The position numbers and the translations under genes were made by a program. Shown piece by piece: positions 40,039-50,157 of a stretch of DNA of 64,000 nucleotides (the stretch's first letter is position 1; every line of letters starts with the position of its first letter). Location: the NCBI RefSeq assembly GCF_000349325.1, contig NC_020504.1, positions 3,754,053 through 3,818,052 of the forward strand. The letters run 5' to 3'. The notes under the pieces are model-generated. The model ran no database searches. It saw nothing but the letters and a program-made list of their open reading frames with translations, and was not told where the DNA came from. The stretch is from Streptomyces davaonensis JCM 4913. GTDB taxonomy: Bacteria > Actinomycetota > Actinomycetes > Streptomycetales > Streptomycetaceae.

Positions 40039-41718
40039 ATGGCACCGATGCCTGAGTTCGAGTACACCGATCTGCTCCCCATGGGAGAGGACACCACCCC
40101 CTACCGGCTGGTGACCTCCGAGGGTGTCTCCACCTTCGAGGCCGACGGGCGCACGTTCCTCAAGGTCGAGCCGGAGGCGCTGCGCAAGCTCGCCGAAGAG
40201 GCCATCCACGACATCCAGCACTACCTGCGGCCCGCGCACCTGGCCCAGCTGCGCCGGATCATCGACGACCCGGAGGCGTCCGGCAACGACAAGTTCGTCG
40301 CGCTTGACCTGCTGAAGAACGCGAACATCGCGGCGGCGGGCGTCCTGCCGATGTGCCAGGACACCGGTACGGCGATCGTCATGGGCAAGCGCGGACAGAA
40401 CGTGCTGTCCGAGGGCGGCGACGAGAAGGCGCTCAGCAAGGGCATCTACGACGCGTACACCAAGCTCAACCTCCGCTACTCGCAGATGGCTCCGCTCACC
40501 ATGTGGGAGGAGAAGAACACCGGCTCCAACCTGCCCGCGCAGATCGAGCTGTACGCCACCGACGGCGGTGCCTACAAGTTCCTCTTCATGGCCAAGGGCG
40601 GCGGCTCGGCCAACAAGTCGTTCCTGTACCAGGAGACGAAGGCCGTCCTGAACGAGGCCTCCATGATGAAGTTCCTGGAGGAGAAGATCCGTTCGCTCGG
40701 TACGGCCGCCTGCCCGCCGTACCACCTGGCGATCGTGGTCGGCGGTACGTCCGCCGAGTACGCGCTGAAGACCGCGAAGTACGCCTCCGCGCACTACCTC
40801 GACGAGATCCCCGCCGAGGGCTCCCCGCTCGGGCACGGCTTCCGCGACAAGGACCTCGAGCAGAAGGTCTTCGAGCTGACGCAGAAGATCGGCATCGGCG
40901 CCCAGTTCGGCGGCAAGTACTTCTGCCACGACGTCCGCGTGGTGCGTCTGCCGCGGCACGGCGCCTCCTGCCCGGTCGCCATCGCCGTCTCCTGCTCCGC
41001 CGACCGTCAGGCCGTCGCGAAGATCACCGCCGAGGGCGTCTTCCTGGAGCAGCTGGAGACCGACCCGGCGCGGTTCCTGCCCGACACCACGGACGAGCAC
41101 CTCTCCGCGGACGACGACGATGTCGTGAAGATCGACCTCAACCAGCCGATGGACACGATCCTCGCCGAGCTGACCAAGTACCCGGTGAAGACCCGGCTTT
41201 CGCTCACCGGTCCGCTGGTCGTGGCCCGCGACATCGCGCACGCCAAGATCAAGGAGCGGCTGGACGCGGGCGAGGAGATGCCGCAGTACCTGAAGGACCA
41301 CCCGGTGTACTACGCCGGGCCCGCGAAGACCCCGGAGGGTTACGCGTCCGGCTCCTTCGGTCCGACCACGGCCGGCCGCATGGACTCCTACGTCGAGCAG
41401 TTCCAGGCCGCCGGCGGCTCCAAGGTGATGCTGGCCAAGGGCAACCGCAGCAAGCAGGTCACCGACGCGTGCGACGCGCACGGCGGCTTCTACCTCGGCT
41501 CGATCGGCGGCCCGGCCGCCCGGCTCGCCCAGGACTGCATCAAGAAGGTCGAGGTCGTCGAGTACGAGGAGCTCGGCATGGAGGCCGTCTGGAAGATCGA
41601 GGTCGAGGACTTCCCGGCGTTCATCGTGGTCGACGACAAGGGCAACGACTTCTTCCAGGACCCGGCTCCGGCGCCGACGTTCACGACGATTCCGGTGCGG
41701 GGCCCCGGGCTGGCGTAA
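40039..41718 (+). CDS. Fumarate hydratase, class I (iron-sulfur)
   Basis: 559 aa, the full-length fused type with alpha and beta parts. Cluster cysteines appear in [17 protein letters not shown], in the [19 protein letters not shown] region nearby (TAACPP), and in the [15 protein letters not shown] stretch. The beta part has [20 protein letters not shown] and ANKGNRSK-like [13 protein letters not shown]. It hydrates fumarate to malate in the TCA cycle. A second, class II, fumarase lies 4 kb away. AGTGAGGAATGG provides a ribosome site 8 nt before the ATG. Confidence 0.95.
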   Translation: MAPMPEFEYTDLLPMGEDTTPYRLVTSEGVSTFEADGRTFLKVEPEALRKLAEEAIHDIQHYLRPAHLAQLRRIIDDPEASGNDKFVALDLLKNANIAAAGVLPMCQDTGTAIVMGKRGQNVLSEGGDEKALSKGIYDAYTKLNLRYSQMAPLTMWEEKNTGSNLPAQIELYATDGGAYKFLFMAKGGGSANKSFLYQETKAVLNEASMMKFLEEKIRSLGTAACPPYHLAIVVGGTSAEYALKTAKYASAHYLDEIPAEGSPLGHGFRDKDLEQKVFELTQKIGIGAQFGGKYFCHDVRVVRLPRHGASCPVAIAVSCSADRQAVAKITAEGVFLEQLETDPARFLPDTTDEHLSADDDDVVKIDLNQPMDTILAELTKYPVKTRLSLTGPLVVARDIAHAKIKERLDAGEEMPQYLKDHPVYYAGPAKTPEGYASGSFGPTTAGRMDSYVEQFQAAGGSKVMLAKGNRSKQVTDACDAHGGFYLGSIGGPAARLAQDCIKKVEVVEYEELGMEAVWKIEVEDFPAFIVVDDKGNDFFQDPAPAPTFTTIPVRGPGLA

Positions 41719-41749
41719 CCGCCTGTCCAAGCCGTCTGAGCAATGAGAG

Positions 41750-41776
41750 GCGGCGGGGGACAACTTCCCCCGCCGC
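41750..41776 (+). terminator. Terminator of the class I fumarase gene
   Basis: GCGGCGGGGG / CCCCCGCCGC, 10-bp perfect stem, 7-nt loop, 31 nt after the fumarase stop. It isolates the NACHT operon downstream. Confidence 0.82.
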
Positions 41777-41815
41777 GCTCTAACCTGAGGGGCAGTCACT
41801 CTCGGGGGAGCGTTC

Positions 41816-42157
41816 ATGGCGTCTTTCGACCAGTCCGGCTGGCAGCTCCAGAACAGCCGGGTCTACAACATCGCGGGGAACCTGACGCTCACCGAGCACA
41901 GCGGCCCGCGTGAGTTCGCCGAGGTGGTGGCCGAACTCCAGTCCCGGGTCCGGAAGTTGACGGACGTGGCGGAGGCGGAGCGGGAGGCCGTCAACACGGA
42001 GCTGGCCGAGGCGCTGGCGGGCGGCGAGGAACCGGCGGCCGAGCGGCTGACCCGCCTCGCGGAACGGCTGCGGGACCTCGGCGGCAGTACGGCCGCCGCC
42101 ACCGAACTGGGCAACTCCGTGGACGCTCTGGCCCAGTGGGCCGGACGGCACTTTTGA
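41816..42157 (+). CDS. Small helical protein preceding the NACHT gene
   Basis: 113 aa, no signal peptide. It begins with SGWQLQNSRVYNIAGNLTLT, an aromatic and Asn/Gly-rich segment, and continues as an alpha-helical coiled-coil-like body (FAEVVAELQSRVRKLTDVAE then REAVNTELAEALAGGEE). The NACHT protein has a related N-terminal segment (WQPGTVINAGVYQAV), so both may bind the same partner or each other. GGGGGAG lies 5 nt before the ATG; the NACHT gene starts 13 nt after its stop. I do not recognise the family. It is likely an adaptor or regulator of the NTPase. Confidence 0.7.
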   Translation: MASFDQSGWQLQNSRVYNIAGNLTLTEHSGPREFAEVVAELQSRVRKLTDVAEAEREAVNTELAEALAGGEEPAAERLTRLAERLRDLGGSTAAATELGNSVDALAQWAGRHF

Positions 42158-42170
42158 TCGGCCCCGCACC

Positions 42171-45020
42171 ATGCGGGGCGCCCCCGACTTCGAACAGCCG
42201 GCCTGGCAGCCGGGCACCGTCATCAACGCGGGCGTCTACCAGGCGGTCCAGCAGCCCGCCCGGGGCGCGGCTCCCCCGCCGCCCTCCGACGACCCGCAGT
42301 TCCGCAGCGCCCTGGCCCGGCTGCTCCTGCGCAAGCTCACCTCCACGCTCGACGAGATCCACTGGCTGGACGACGAACTCGTCGAACTGACCGCCATCGT
42401 CGAGGACGTGGACGGCTACCCCGCCACCCGCCGCCGTGGCCTGCTGCGCCGCCGCGGCCGCTACGCCACCAGCCCCCTCAGCCAGGCCCTGACCCGCCCC
42501 AAGACCGACCTGATCCTCCTCCAGGGCCAGGCCGGGTCCGGCAAGAGCGTCGCGCTACGGCAGTACGCGACGACCCAGTTGCGCCAGATCGCCGAGGGCC
42601 GCGCCGCCCCTGACGCCCCGCTGCCCGTCTACGTCAACCTCCGTGAGCTGCACGCGAAGCCGCACGAAATCACCACGGAGCTGCTGCGGCGGTACATCAT
42701 GGAGCAGACCGGGCCGCGGGGCAGTGCCGACATCGCCGCGTACTTCACGCACTGCTTCGCCGACGACCTGCGCGAGCGCCGGGTCACGCTCCTTCTCGAC
42801 TCCTTCGACGAGATCCCGGCGGTCCTCGGCAGCGCGACGGTGGACGCGGTGGTCGCGCCGTACGTGCAGACCGTGATCGAGCTCGTCGGGGGTGGCGGGC
42901 GTTGTGTGGTCGCGTCGCGGGAGTACAAGGGGCTGCGGGCCAACGGCTGGACGCGGCTGCACATCCTGGGCCTCTCGCCCCAGCAGCAGGAGGACTTCCT
43001 GCGCCGCGTCGGCCTCGACCAGCGGGAACTCGGTTTGCTCCAGCCGCTGTTGACGGACCCGCGGCGCGGTTTCACGGCCGAGGCGCAGAACCCGCTGAGC
43101 CTGAAGCTGCTCGCCACCTACGTGCAGGCCCACCATGCCCTGCCGGACCGGCCGAGCACCCTGTTCGCCGACTACGCGGCGCTTCGGCTCCGCGCCGTCC
43201 TCGGCGAGGCTCCGGAGGTCCAGCAGCGCCTGGCGGACTTCCTGGCCCGCTTCGCGTTCCGGCTCACGGCGTCCGGCGGCGGACTGTCCGTGGACGAACG
43301 CAGCCACCACGAGGACCTGGTGAAGGTGGCGGAGGAGGACCCGGGCACGCGCGTACTGCTGATCCGAGCCCTGTCCGAGTCCCGCATCCTGGTCTCGTCG
43401 GGCCGCCGCGTCTTCTTCGGCCACCGCCGGGTCCAGCAGTACTTCGCCAGCAAATACGTCGCCGACCACCCCGACGCCGTGGCCCCGCACGAGCTCGCGA
43501 CGAACGGGCGGTGGCGGGAGACGGCGGTGACCGTCCTCCAGGACGGCGCACCGGAGGTCACCGAGCCGCTGCTGGGGGCGTTGGCCGAGGTCCTGGCCGC
43601 CGAGCGGACGGACGAGGCGGTGTTCGAGTGGTCTCCGGCGGCTGTGCACTGTCTGGAGCTGCTGACGGCGGCGTATCAGGGGCGGGCGGAATGGCCGTAC
43701 GAGACGGTACGCCCGCTGGTCGAGACGCTGGTCGCCACCGCGTGGGAACGGGGCAGCGTGAGCGACCGCAAGTTCGCGCTGGACTGTCTTCCGCTGCTGT
43801 CGGAAGAGGCGCGGGAGCGGTACATCGACCGGGCCTTCGCGGGAGAGAGCGGGTGGCTCAGGACTACGGCGCTGCGGGATTGCGCGACGTTGCCGACGCT
43901 GTCGCCCGCGATCCAGGAGTCCATCCGGCGGCTGCTGATCACGATGCTCGGGCAGAAGGTGGCTCCTGCGGAGGCGCATGCGATCAAGGCGGATCTTCAG
44001 CGGATTCGGGGGGACGAGGATCTGGTGAGGGTGCGGAGAGTCGTGGAGCGGGTGCCGCTGGGGGTCACGGTCCTGGCTGTCGCCTACTTCTTGTCGCTCT
44101 TGTACGACGGGCTGGATGCCGTGTCTCTGTTGCTAGGTCCGACGTTCTTCGTCGCTCTGCCGCTCACCTCGTTCTGGCTCTTCCAGTCGTCCCAGCCCCT
44201 GTCGTACGGCGTGGCCAAGAGCCGACTGCGCAGGTTCGTGGAGGAGACCTTTCGCCGCTGGGTCGACCTGAAGGAGGTCGAGTTGAGCACCACCTCGTAC
44301 CTCAAGGGCCTCAGCGGCTTCGCCGTCGGCTCGATCGGGGTGCACCTCACTCTGATGGTGTTCGGCCTGGTACGTGGCAGCGTTCTGCTCGCTGTGTTCC
44401 CTGTCCTCAGCCTCCCCCTCGCCGTCTACATTCTGCTGTGGGGACCAAGCACGCTCTTTGTCATACGGCATGGCTGTTCCGCTCGGGACCTTGGTGTCGC
44501 AGGGCTGGCTCGCACACCGTGGACAGCTCTCCGGGTGGAAGAACACCCCGCTAACGGAGTATTCAAGGGCTCCTGGTTCGCCCGTGGGCTCCGCGTGGTG
44601 AGGAAAACCGGGCCTACCCTCGTGGCTGCGGGCACGTTCATCGGCGGGATGGCCTATCTGATCATCCGCTTCACCTTGGCCTTCGGCTTGATCTGGGGCT
44701 GCGTGATCGGGCTCGGAGCCATCGTGTTCCTCGTAGACCTATCCCGCGCCCTCCTCCGCCAGCTCCTCAGCCGCCGCCGAGTAACCCGAGCCGCCGAACG
44801 AGGCTCCGTCGGCGGCCCCGCCTTCTTCTCCGCCCTCCATGACCTGCGCGACACCGCCGAAGCCGCCGAGTACGTCCGCCTCGTCCGTGCCGTCCCCCGG
44901 GCCGAGCCGCTCGCGCTCGACCGGCAGGCCCTGCGCCGTTACATCGCGGAGCTGCCCGAGACCGACAGTGAGCTTCTCGATGAGCTCGGGCGGCTCGACG
45001 AGCAGCTCAGGACCCGGTGA
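42171..45020 (+). CDS. NACHT-domain NTPase with C-terminal transmembrane helices
   Basis: 949 aa. After an N-terminal segment ending in Arg-rich RRRGLLRRRGRY, the NACHT domain has Walker A GQAGSGKSVALRQYA (about 120-134), Walker B VTLLLDSFDEIP (about 205-216) and CVVASREYKGLRA (sensor). A winged-helix-like and helical region follows (about 330-620). The last third has about six hydrophobic helices (VLAVAYFLSLLYDG, LAVFPVLSLPLAVYILLWG, LIIRFTLAFGLIWGCVIGLG) and a charged cytosolic tail. Bacterial NACHT proteins are often antiphage sensors; a membrane C-terminus would suit a depolarising or membrane-tethered effector. Insertion between two core fumarase genes supports acquisition. Function is inferred. 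Confidence 0.85.
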   Translation: MRGAPDFEQPAWQPGTVINAGVYQAVQQPARGAAPPPPSDDPQFRSALARLLLRKLTSTLDEIHWLDDELVELTAIVEDVDGYPATRRRGLLRRRGRYATSPLSQALTRPKTDLILLQGQAGSGKSVALRQYATTQLRQIAEGRAAPDAPLPVYVNLRELHAKPHEITTELLRRYIMEQTGPRGSADIAAYFTHCFADDLRERRVTLLLDSFDEIPAVLGSATVDAVVAPYVQTVIELVGGGGRCVVASREYKGLRANGWTRLHILGLSPQQQEDFLRRVGLDQRELGLLQPLLTDPRRGFTAEAQNPLSLKLLATYVQAHHALPDRPSTLFADYAALRLRAVLGEAPEVQQRLADFLARFAFRLTASGGGLSVDERSHHEDLVKVAEEDPGTRVLLIRALSESRILVSSGRRVFFGHRRVQQYFASKYVADHPDAVAPHELATNGRWRETAVTVLQDGAPEVTEPLLGALAEVLAAERTDEAVFEWSPAAVHCLELLTAAYQGRAEWPYETVRPLVETLVATAWERGSVSDRKFALDCLPLLSEEARERYIDRAFAGESGWLRTTALRDCATLPTLSPAIQESIRRLLITMLGQKVAPAEAHAIKADLQRIRGDEDLVRVRRVVERVPLGVTVLAVAYFLSLLYDGLDAVSLLLGPTFFVALPLTSFWLFQSSQPLSYGVAKSRLRRFVEETFRRWVDLKEVELSTTSYLKGLSGFAVGSIGVHLTLMVFGLVRGSVLLAVFPVLSLPLAVYILLWGPSTLFVIRHGCSARDLGVAGLARTPWTALRVEEHPANGVFKGSWFARGLRVVRKTGPTLVAAGTFIGGMAYLIIRFTLAFGLIWGCVIGLGAIVFLVDLSRALLRQLLSRRRVTRAAERGSVGGPAFFSALHDLRDTAEAAEYVRLVRAVPRAEPLALDRQALRRYIAELPETDSELLDELGRLDEQLRTR

Positions 45021-45023
45021 GCG

Positions 45024-45497
45024 TCAGTCGCTCAGGTCGAAGTCGAGCTTCTGGTACGCGCCGTCATCCGTGAAGTGGATCTGGCCGCTCGCCCCGCGGT
45101 AGTCATCCGTGCCGCCGGTGACCGCCGCGTCGAACGGAGGCTGCTCCTCCTCGGTCAGCGGCACCGTCATGAGCACCTGCGCGGTGATCTGCCCGCCGGA
45201 CAGCACGAAGGTGCCGAGACACTGGATGTCCAAGGGGTTGCCCGTGCGGACGACCGTGCAGGTGACGCCGTCGCGGCCGACCTTCTCGCCGCCTTTCTCC
45301 TCGTAGAGGTCATCGGCGAAGGTGAAGCTGTCACCGACCCTGGGAAGCTGTTGCGGTTCCTCCTCCTCGCCCGCGACCTCCCTGGCGTAGAGGGTGAAGT
45401 CGTCCTCCTGGGCCGACGCCGGGGCCGCGGCTACGAGGGCGGTCGCTGCCGCCAGGCCCACGCCGAGTGCGCAGAGCGTCCTGATGGTGCGGAGCAT
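45024..45497 (-). CDS. Secreted beta-barrel protein, allene-oxide-cyclase/dirigent-like
   Basis: 157 aa. A signal peptide (1-29, ending APASAQ) precedes a domain with the AOC/dirigent-like signature: [46 protein letters not shown] and [17 protein letters not shown]. Such barrels bind hydrophobic or phenolic ligands; the bacterial members have no proven enzyme activity. AGGAGG lies 6 nt upstream of the ATG. It is convergent with the NACHT gene, with a 3-nt gap. Confidence 0.75.
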   Translation of the reverse strand: MLRTIRTLCALGVGLAAATALVAAAPASAQEDDFTLYAREVAGEEEEPQQLPRVGDSFTFADDLYEEKGGEKVGRDGVTCTVVRTGNPLDIQCLGTFVLSGGQITAQVLMTVPLTEEEQPPFDAAVTGGTDDYRGASGQIHFTDDGAYQKLDFDLSD

Positions 45498-45605
45498 GTC
45501 CGGCCTCCTGTGGGGTGGCGACCCCCCTGCGCTCTCCCTCATTGTCCGGCGGTGTTCCGAACCCCGCCACGGAACATCCTCGGCCGCCCCAGCGCTGTAC
45601 CGGTC

Positions 45606-46991
45606 ATGACCGACTACCGCATCGAGCACGACTCCATGGGCGAGGTCCGGGTCCCCGCCGACGCCAAGTGGCGGGCCCAGACCCAGCGGGCCGTGGAGAA
45701 CTTCCCCATCTCAGGGCAGCGCATCGAGCGGGCCCATATCGAGGCCCTCGCGCGGATCAAGGGCGCCGCCGCGAAGGTGAACGCTGAGCTGGGGGTGCTC
45801 GACGAGCACGTGGCCGTAGCGATCCAGGAAGCCGCCGCCGAGGTCGCCGAGGGCCAGTGGGACGAGCATTTCCCCGTCGATGTCTTCCAGACCGGCTCCG
45901 GGACCTCGTCCAACATGAACACCAACGAGGTCATCGCCACCCTCGCGAGCGAGAAGCTCCAAAGGGACGTCCATCCCAATGATCACGTCAACGCCTCCCA
46001 GTCCTCCAACGACGTCTTCCCCTCCTCCATCCACATCGCCGCCACCGCCGCCGTCACCCGTGATCTCGTGCCCGCCCTGGAACACCTCGCCGGATCCCTG
46101 GAACGCAAGGCCGAGGAGTTCGCGGACGTCGTGAAGTCGGGGCGGACTCATCTCATGGATGCCACGCCCGTCACCCTCGGCCAGGAGTTCGGCGGGTACG
46201 CCGCCCAGGTCCGGTACGGGATCGAGCGGCTCCAGGCCTCCCTTCCCCGGCTCGCCGAGCTGCCGCTGGGCGGTACCGCCGTGGGGACCGGGATCAACAC
46301 TCCCCCCGGGTTCTCCGCCGCCGTCATCGAGGAGGTCGCCCGGGTAACGGGGCTGCCGCTGACCGAGGCCCGCGACCACTTCGAGGCGCAGGGTGCCCGG
46401 GACGGCATCGTCGAGATCAGCGGGCAGCTGCGGACCATCGCGGTCGGGCTGACGAAGATCGCCAATGACCTGCGCTGGATGGCCTCGGGGCCCAGGACCG
46501 GTCTGGCCGAGATCAGCCTTCCCGATCTCCAGCCCGGGTCGTCGATCATGCCGGGCAAGGTCAATCCGGTCATCCCGGAGGCCGTGCTGATGGTCGCGGC
46601 GCAGGTCACCGGCAACGACGCCACCGTCGCCACCGCCGGAGCCGCCGGGAACTTCGAGCTCAATGTGATGCTCCCGGTGATCGCGAAGAATGTGCTGGAG
46701 TCGATCCGGCTGCTGGCCAATGTGTCGCGGCTGCTCGCCGACCGGACCGTCGACGGCATCGTCGCCGACCGTGAACGGGCCCGCGAATACGCCGAGTCGT
46801 CACCCTCCGTGGTCACCCCGCTGAACAAGTACATCGGGTACGAGGAAGCCGCCAAGGTCGCCAAGAAGGCGCTCGCGGAACGCAGGACCATCCGTCAAGT
46901 CGTGCTGGAGGGCGGTTATGTGGAGCGCGGCGACCTCACCCTCGCTGAGCTGGACGAAGCCCTGGATGTCCTGCGCATGACGCGGCCGTGA
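45606..46991 (+). CDS. fumC: Fumarate hydratase, class II
   Basis: 461 aa. The iron-free fumarase of the TCA cycle. Active-site regions are [49 protein letters not shown] and the signature [15 protein letters not shown]. Length is normal. Class I and II fumarases close together are a core Streptomyces feature; here they are separated by the NACHT operon and the AOC-like gene. Confidence 0.97.
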   Translation: MTDYRIEHDSMGEVRVPADAKWRAQTQRAVENFPISGQRIERAHIEALARIKGAAAKVNAELGVLDEHVAVAIQEAAAEVAEGQWDEHFPVDVFQTGSGTSSNMNTNEVIATLASEKLQRDVHPNDHVNASQSSNDVFPSSIHIAATAAVTRDLVPALEHLAGSLERKAEEFADVVKSGRTHLMDATPVTLGQEFGGYAAQVRYGIERLQASLPRLAELPLGGTAVGTGINTPPGFSAAVIEEVARVTGLPLTEARDHFEAQGARDGIVEISGQLRTIAVGLTKIANDLRWMASGPRTGLAEISLPDLQPGSSIMPGKVNPVIPEAVLMVAAQVTGNDATVATAGAAGNFELNVMLPVIAKNVLESIRLLANVSRLLADRTVDGIVADRERAREYAESSPSVVTPLNKYIGYEEAAKVAKKALAERRTIRQVVLEGGYVERGDLTLAELDEALDVLRMTRP

Positions 46992-47063
46992 CGTTTCGCG
47001 CCGCGAGCGCGAACCGTGACGTTCGCCGCAGCGTCGTCATTGAGTGACACCTAATATCTGTGC

Positions 47064-47756
47064 ATGGCGGACGACGGAGCGATGACGACAGTGGAAGCGG
47101 GCAGTACCACCACGTACTGGGCGCCCGGGAGTCACATCCTGTGGCGGTACCGGGAGAACGCCGGCGCGCGCTTCCACATCGTGCGTCCGGTCACCGTCGT
47201 CCGGGACGACGCCGATCTGCTGGCCGTATGGCTGGCGCCCGGGACCGAGTGTCTGAAGCCCGCGCTCGCCGACGGCACCCCCGTGCACCAGGAGCCGCTG
47301 CACTCGCGGTACACGAAGCCGCGGACGGTCCAGCGGGGCCGCTGGTTCGGCACCGGGGTACTGAAACTGGCCAGACCTGGCGAGCCGTGGTCGGTGTGGC
47401 TGTTCTGGGAGCCGGGCTGGCGGTTCAAGAACTGGTACGTGAACCTGGAGCAGCCGCTGGCCCGTTGGGCGGGCGGAGTGGATTCCGAGGACCATTTCCT
47501 GGACATCTGTGTGTACCCGGACCGCAGTTGGGGCTGGCGGGACGAGGACGAGTTCGCGCAGGCCCAGCAGGACGGACTGATGGACGCCAGGGCCGCCGAA
47601 GGGGTGCGGGAGGCCGGGCGGGCCGCCGTGGAAATGATCCGCTCCTGGGGGCGGCCGTTCACGGACGGCTGGCAACACTGGCGCCCCGACCCGTCCTGGG
47701 CTGTACCGTCACTGCCGGAGGACTTGGACCGTACGCCCGCGCACGTGTCCTCATGA
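47064..47756 (+). CDS. DUF402 family protein
   Basis: 230 aa, no signal peptide. The DUF402 core is visible: LWRYRENAGARFHIVRPVTV, TGVLKLARPGEPWSVWLFWE, RFKNWYVNLEQPL and DSEDHFLDICVYPD with the conserved acidic cluster. Characterised relatives hydrolyse nucleoside di/triphosphates or act on FomD-type intermediates; the exact substrate here cannot be told. Confidence 0.85.
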   Translation: MADDGAMTTVEAGSTTTYWAPGSHILWRYRENAGARFHIVRPVTVVRDDADLLAVWLAPGTECLKPALADGTPVHQEPLHSRYTKPRTVQRGRWFGTGVLKLARPGEPWSVWLFWEPGWRFKNWYVNLEQPLARWAGGVDSEDHFLDICVYPDRSWGWRDEDEFAQAQQDGLMDARAAEGVREAGRAAVEMIRSWGRPFTDGWQHWRPDPSWAVPSLPEDLDRTPAHVSS

Positions 47757-47872
47757 GACCCTTGATGCGCCCCCGGGCAGGAACCGTAGGATCGTCTTCC
47801 GCAAGGGCGCGCGGCGGCAACTAGGGGAGCGCACAGCGGGATTGACCGATCGTCACCGAGGGGCGGCAGGAC

Positions 47873-48043
47873 GTGAGCGAGAGGTACCACGGCAACACCG
47901 GTACGGGCGGCGCACAGCCCGCCGGTGACACAGGAACAACCTCTGGCCACGCCGGAATCCCGTTCCTGGGGCACGTATTGCGGGTATCGGGACTTCGGCG
48001 GGACGAACGACACGCCCCGGACGGATGGATGCGACTCGCGTGA
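47873..48043 (+). CDS. 56-residue ORF coupled to the SpoIIE-type phosphatase
   Basis: A GTG-started frame whose TGA overlaps the probable GTG start of the phosphatase by 4 nt (GTGA at 48040-48043). It reads SERYHGNTGTGGAQPAG, then HAGIPFLGHVLRVSGLRRDE and ends WMRLA. Gly-rich first half, amphipathic second half, no motif known to me. AGGA-type bases lie 4 nt upstream. It may be a real small protein or a leader peptide that sets translation of the phosphatase. Confidence 0.45.
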   Translation: MSERYHGNTGTGGAQPAGDTGTTSGHAGIPFLGHVLRVSGLRRDERHAPDGWMRLA

Positions 48044-50106
48044 CGGAGCAGCCGACCTCCTACGAGCGCCCCCCGGGCGCCGACCCCGCGGACAGCCGCG
48101 GGGCGCTCCTGCGTACCCCGACACCGCCCCGCGCGCCCGGCGCCGCCGCGTTACCCGCGCAGGCGCGCACCGGCGAACCGCCCTCCACCCCGGGCACGAC
48201 CGCACCGTCCGGCAACGACAAGGCCCCCGTGAGCAACGGTCCCGAGCATGCGCAGCCCTCCGCCGCCGCGGAGGCCGACACCCATCGCCCCCGGCCCGTC
48301 CCGGAGGGCATCCCGCCCCAGCCGGGCACCGAGCCGGCTCCGGAGGAGCGCCGCAGCGGCCAGGGCGTGCAGCCCGGCCGGCCCACGCCCATGCGGCGGG
48401 ACGGCGACCGGCTGCGGTTCGTGGGCGCCGCGACCCGGCGGATCGCCCGCGGTATCGACCTCGACGAGATCGTGATGGGGCTGTGCCGGGCCACCGTGCC
48501 GACCTTCTCCGACGCGATCCTGGTCTATCTGCGCGATCCGCTGCCGGTCGGCGACGAGCGGCCCACCGGGCCCGTCGTGCTGCGGCTGCGCCGCACCGAC
48601 CGGATCCCGGAGGAGCGGGACACCGAGGGCTTCCTGCCCGTCCCGGGCGTGCCGGAGCCCACCGAGCTGGCCGAACTGTCCGCCGTCACCGCCGAGTTGT
48701 GCGAGGTGCAGCCCGGCGGCGCGCTCGCCGAGGTGCTGCGCGGGGTCCGTCCGGTGTTCGCCGACGCGCCCGCCGCCCATGCCGCGCTGCCCGAACTCCT
48801 GGGCGAGGACGGCCAGTTGGTGGTGCCCACCGGACAGCGCGCGATTCTCGCCCCGCTGCGCGGCCGGCGCCGGGTGATCGGCGCCGCGCTCTTCCTGCGC
48901 CGCCCCGAGCGCATCGCCTTCGAGGCGGACGACCTGCTGGTCGCCGCCCAGCTCGCCACGCACAGCGCGCTCGGCATCGACAAGGCGGTGCTGTACGGCC
49001 GTGAGGCGTACATCGCGGACGAGCTCCAGCGCACCATGCTGCCCGAGACCCTGCCCCGGCCGACCGGCGTACGGCTCGCCTCCCGCTATCTCCCGGCCGC
49101 CGAGACCGCGCGCGTCGGCGGCGACTGGTACGACGCGATCCCGCTGCCGGGCAGCCGGGTGGCGCTGGTGGTCGGCGATGTCATGGGCCACTCCATGACC
49201 TCCGCGGCGATCATGGGCCAGTTGCGTACGACGGCCCAGACGCTCGCGGGCCTGGACCTGCCGCCGCAGGAGGTGCTGCACCACCTCGACGAGCAGGCCC
49301 AGCGGCTCGGCACCGACCGGATGGCGACGTGTCTGTACGCCGTCTACGACCCGGTCTCGCACCGCATCACCATCGCCAACGCCGGTCACCCGCCGCCCGT
49401 GCTGCTGCATCTGGGCGGGCGGGCCGAGGTGCTGCGGGTGCCGCCGGGCGCGCCGATCGGGGTCGGCGGCGTCGACTTCGAGGCCGTGGAGCTGGACGCG
49501 CCGGCCGGTGCGACCCTGCTGCTCTACACCGACGGTCTGGTCGAGTCGCGGCTGCGGGACGTGTGGACCGGGATAGAGCAACTGCGCGAGAAGCTCGCCG
49601 CGACCGCGCAGCTGACCGGTCCCGACCATCCGCCGCCGCTGGAAGCGCTGTGCGACGAGGTGCTCGACATGCTCGGCCCGGGTGACCGGGACGACGACAT
49701 CGCGCTGCTCGCCGCCCGGTTCGACGGGATCGCGCCCAGCGATGTCGCGTACTGGTTCCTGGAGCCGGAGGACGCGGCGCCTGGCCGTGCCCGACGGCTG
49801 GCCCGGCGGGCCCTGTCGCGCTGGGGTCTTGAGGAACTCAGCGACTCCGTCGAGCTGTTGGTCAGCGAGGTCGTGACCAACGCCGTGCGGTACGCCTCCC
49901 GGCCGGTCACGCTCCGGCTGCTGCGCACCGATGTGCTGCGCTGCGAAGTCGGCGACGACGTGCCGCAGTTGCCCCGGCTGCGGCAGGCTCGCGCCACGGA
50001 CGAGGGCGGGCGGGGGCTGTACCTGGTGAACAAGCTGGCCCGGCGGTGGGGGGCCACACGGCTCAGCACCGGGAAGGTCGTGTGGTTCGAGCTGAACCGC
50101 GGATGA
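48040..50106 (+). CDS. PP2C (SpoIIE-type) phosphatase with GAF and HATPase_c domains
   Basis: About 688 aa. The first 110 residues are Pro/Ala rich. A GAF-like sensor follows (about 120-325: RRIARGIDLDEIVMGLCRAT, ADDLLVAAQLATHSALGID). The SpoIIE phosphatase spans about 335-560, with ARVGGDWYDAIPL, VVGDVMGHSMTSAAIMGQ and LLLYTDGLVESR holding its metal Asp residues. A C-terminal anti-sigma-type histidine kinase domain ends the protein (LLVSEVVTNAVRYASRP, GGRGLYLVNKLARRWG). It should act in partner-switching control of a sigma factor. GTG at 48040 overlaps the upstream ORF; ATG at 48025 is an alternative. Confidence 0.9.
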   Translation: MTEQPTSYERPPGADPADSRGALLRTPTPPRAPGAAALPAQARTGEPPSTPGTTAPSGNDKAPVSNGPEHAQPSAAAEADTHRPRPVPEGIPPQPGTEPAPEERRSGQGVQPGRPTPMRRDGDRLRFVGAATRRIARGIDLDEIVMGLCRATVPTFSDAILVYLRDPLPVGDERPTGPVVLRLRRTDRIPEERDTEGFLPVPGVPEPTELAELSAVTAELCEVQPGGALAEVLRGVRPVFADAPAAHAALPELLGEDGQLVVPTGQRAILAPLRGRRRVIGAALFLRRPERIAFEADDLLVAAQLATHSALGIDKAVLYGREAYIADELQRTMLPETLPRPTGVRLASRYLPAAETARVGGDWYDAIPLPGSRVALVVGDVMGHSMTSAAIMGQLRTTAQTLAGLDLPPQEVLHHLDEQAQRLGTDRMATCLYAVYDPVSHRITIANAGHPPPVLLHLGGRAEVLRVPPGAPIGVGGVDFEAVELDAPAGATLLLYTDGLVESRLRDVWTGIEQLREKLAATAQLTGPDHPPPLEALCDEVLDMLGPGDRDDDIALLAARFDGIAPSDVAYWFLEPEDAAPGRARRLARRALSRWGLEELSDSVELLVSEVVTNAVRYASRPVTLRLLRTDVLRCEVGDDVPQLPRLRQARATDEGGRGLYLVNKLARRWGATRLSTGKVVWFELNRG

Positions 50107-50118
50107 GCTGAGAATTGG

Positions 50119-50155
50119 GAAGAGGCCGGTCCCCCACTCGGGGACCGGCCTCTTC
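50119..50155. terminator. Bidirectional terminator between phosphatase and PBP genes
   Basis: GAAGAGGCCGGTCCCC / GGGGACCGGCCTCTTC, a perfect 16-bp stem with 5-nt loop in the 51-bp gap of two convergent genes. Confidence 0.93.
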
Positions 50156-50157
50156 GG

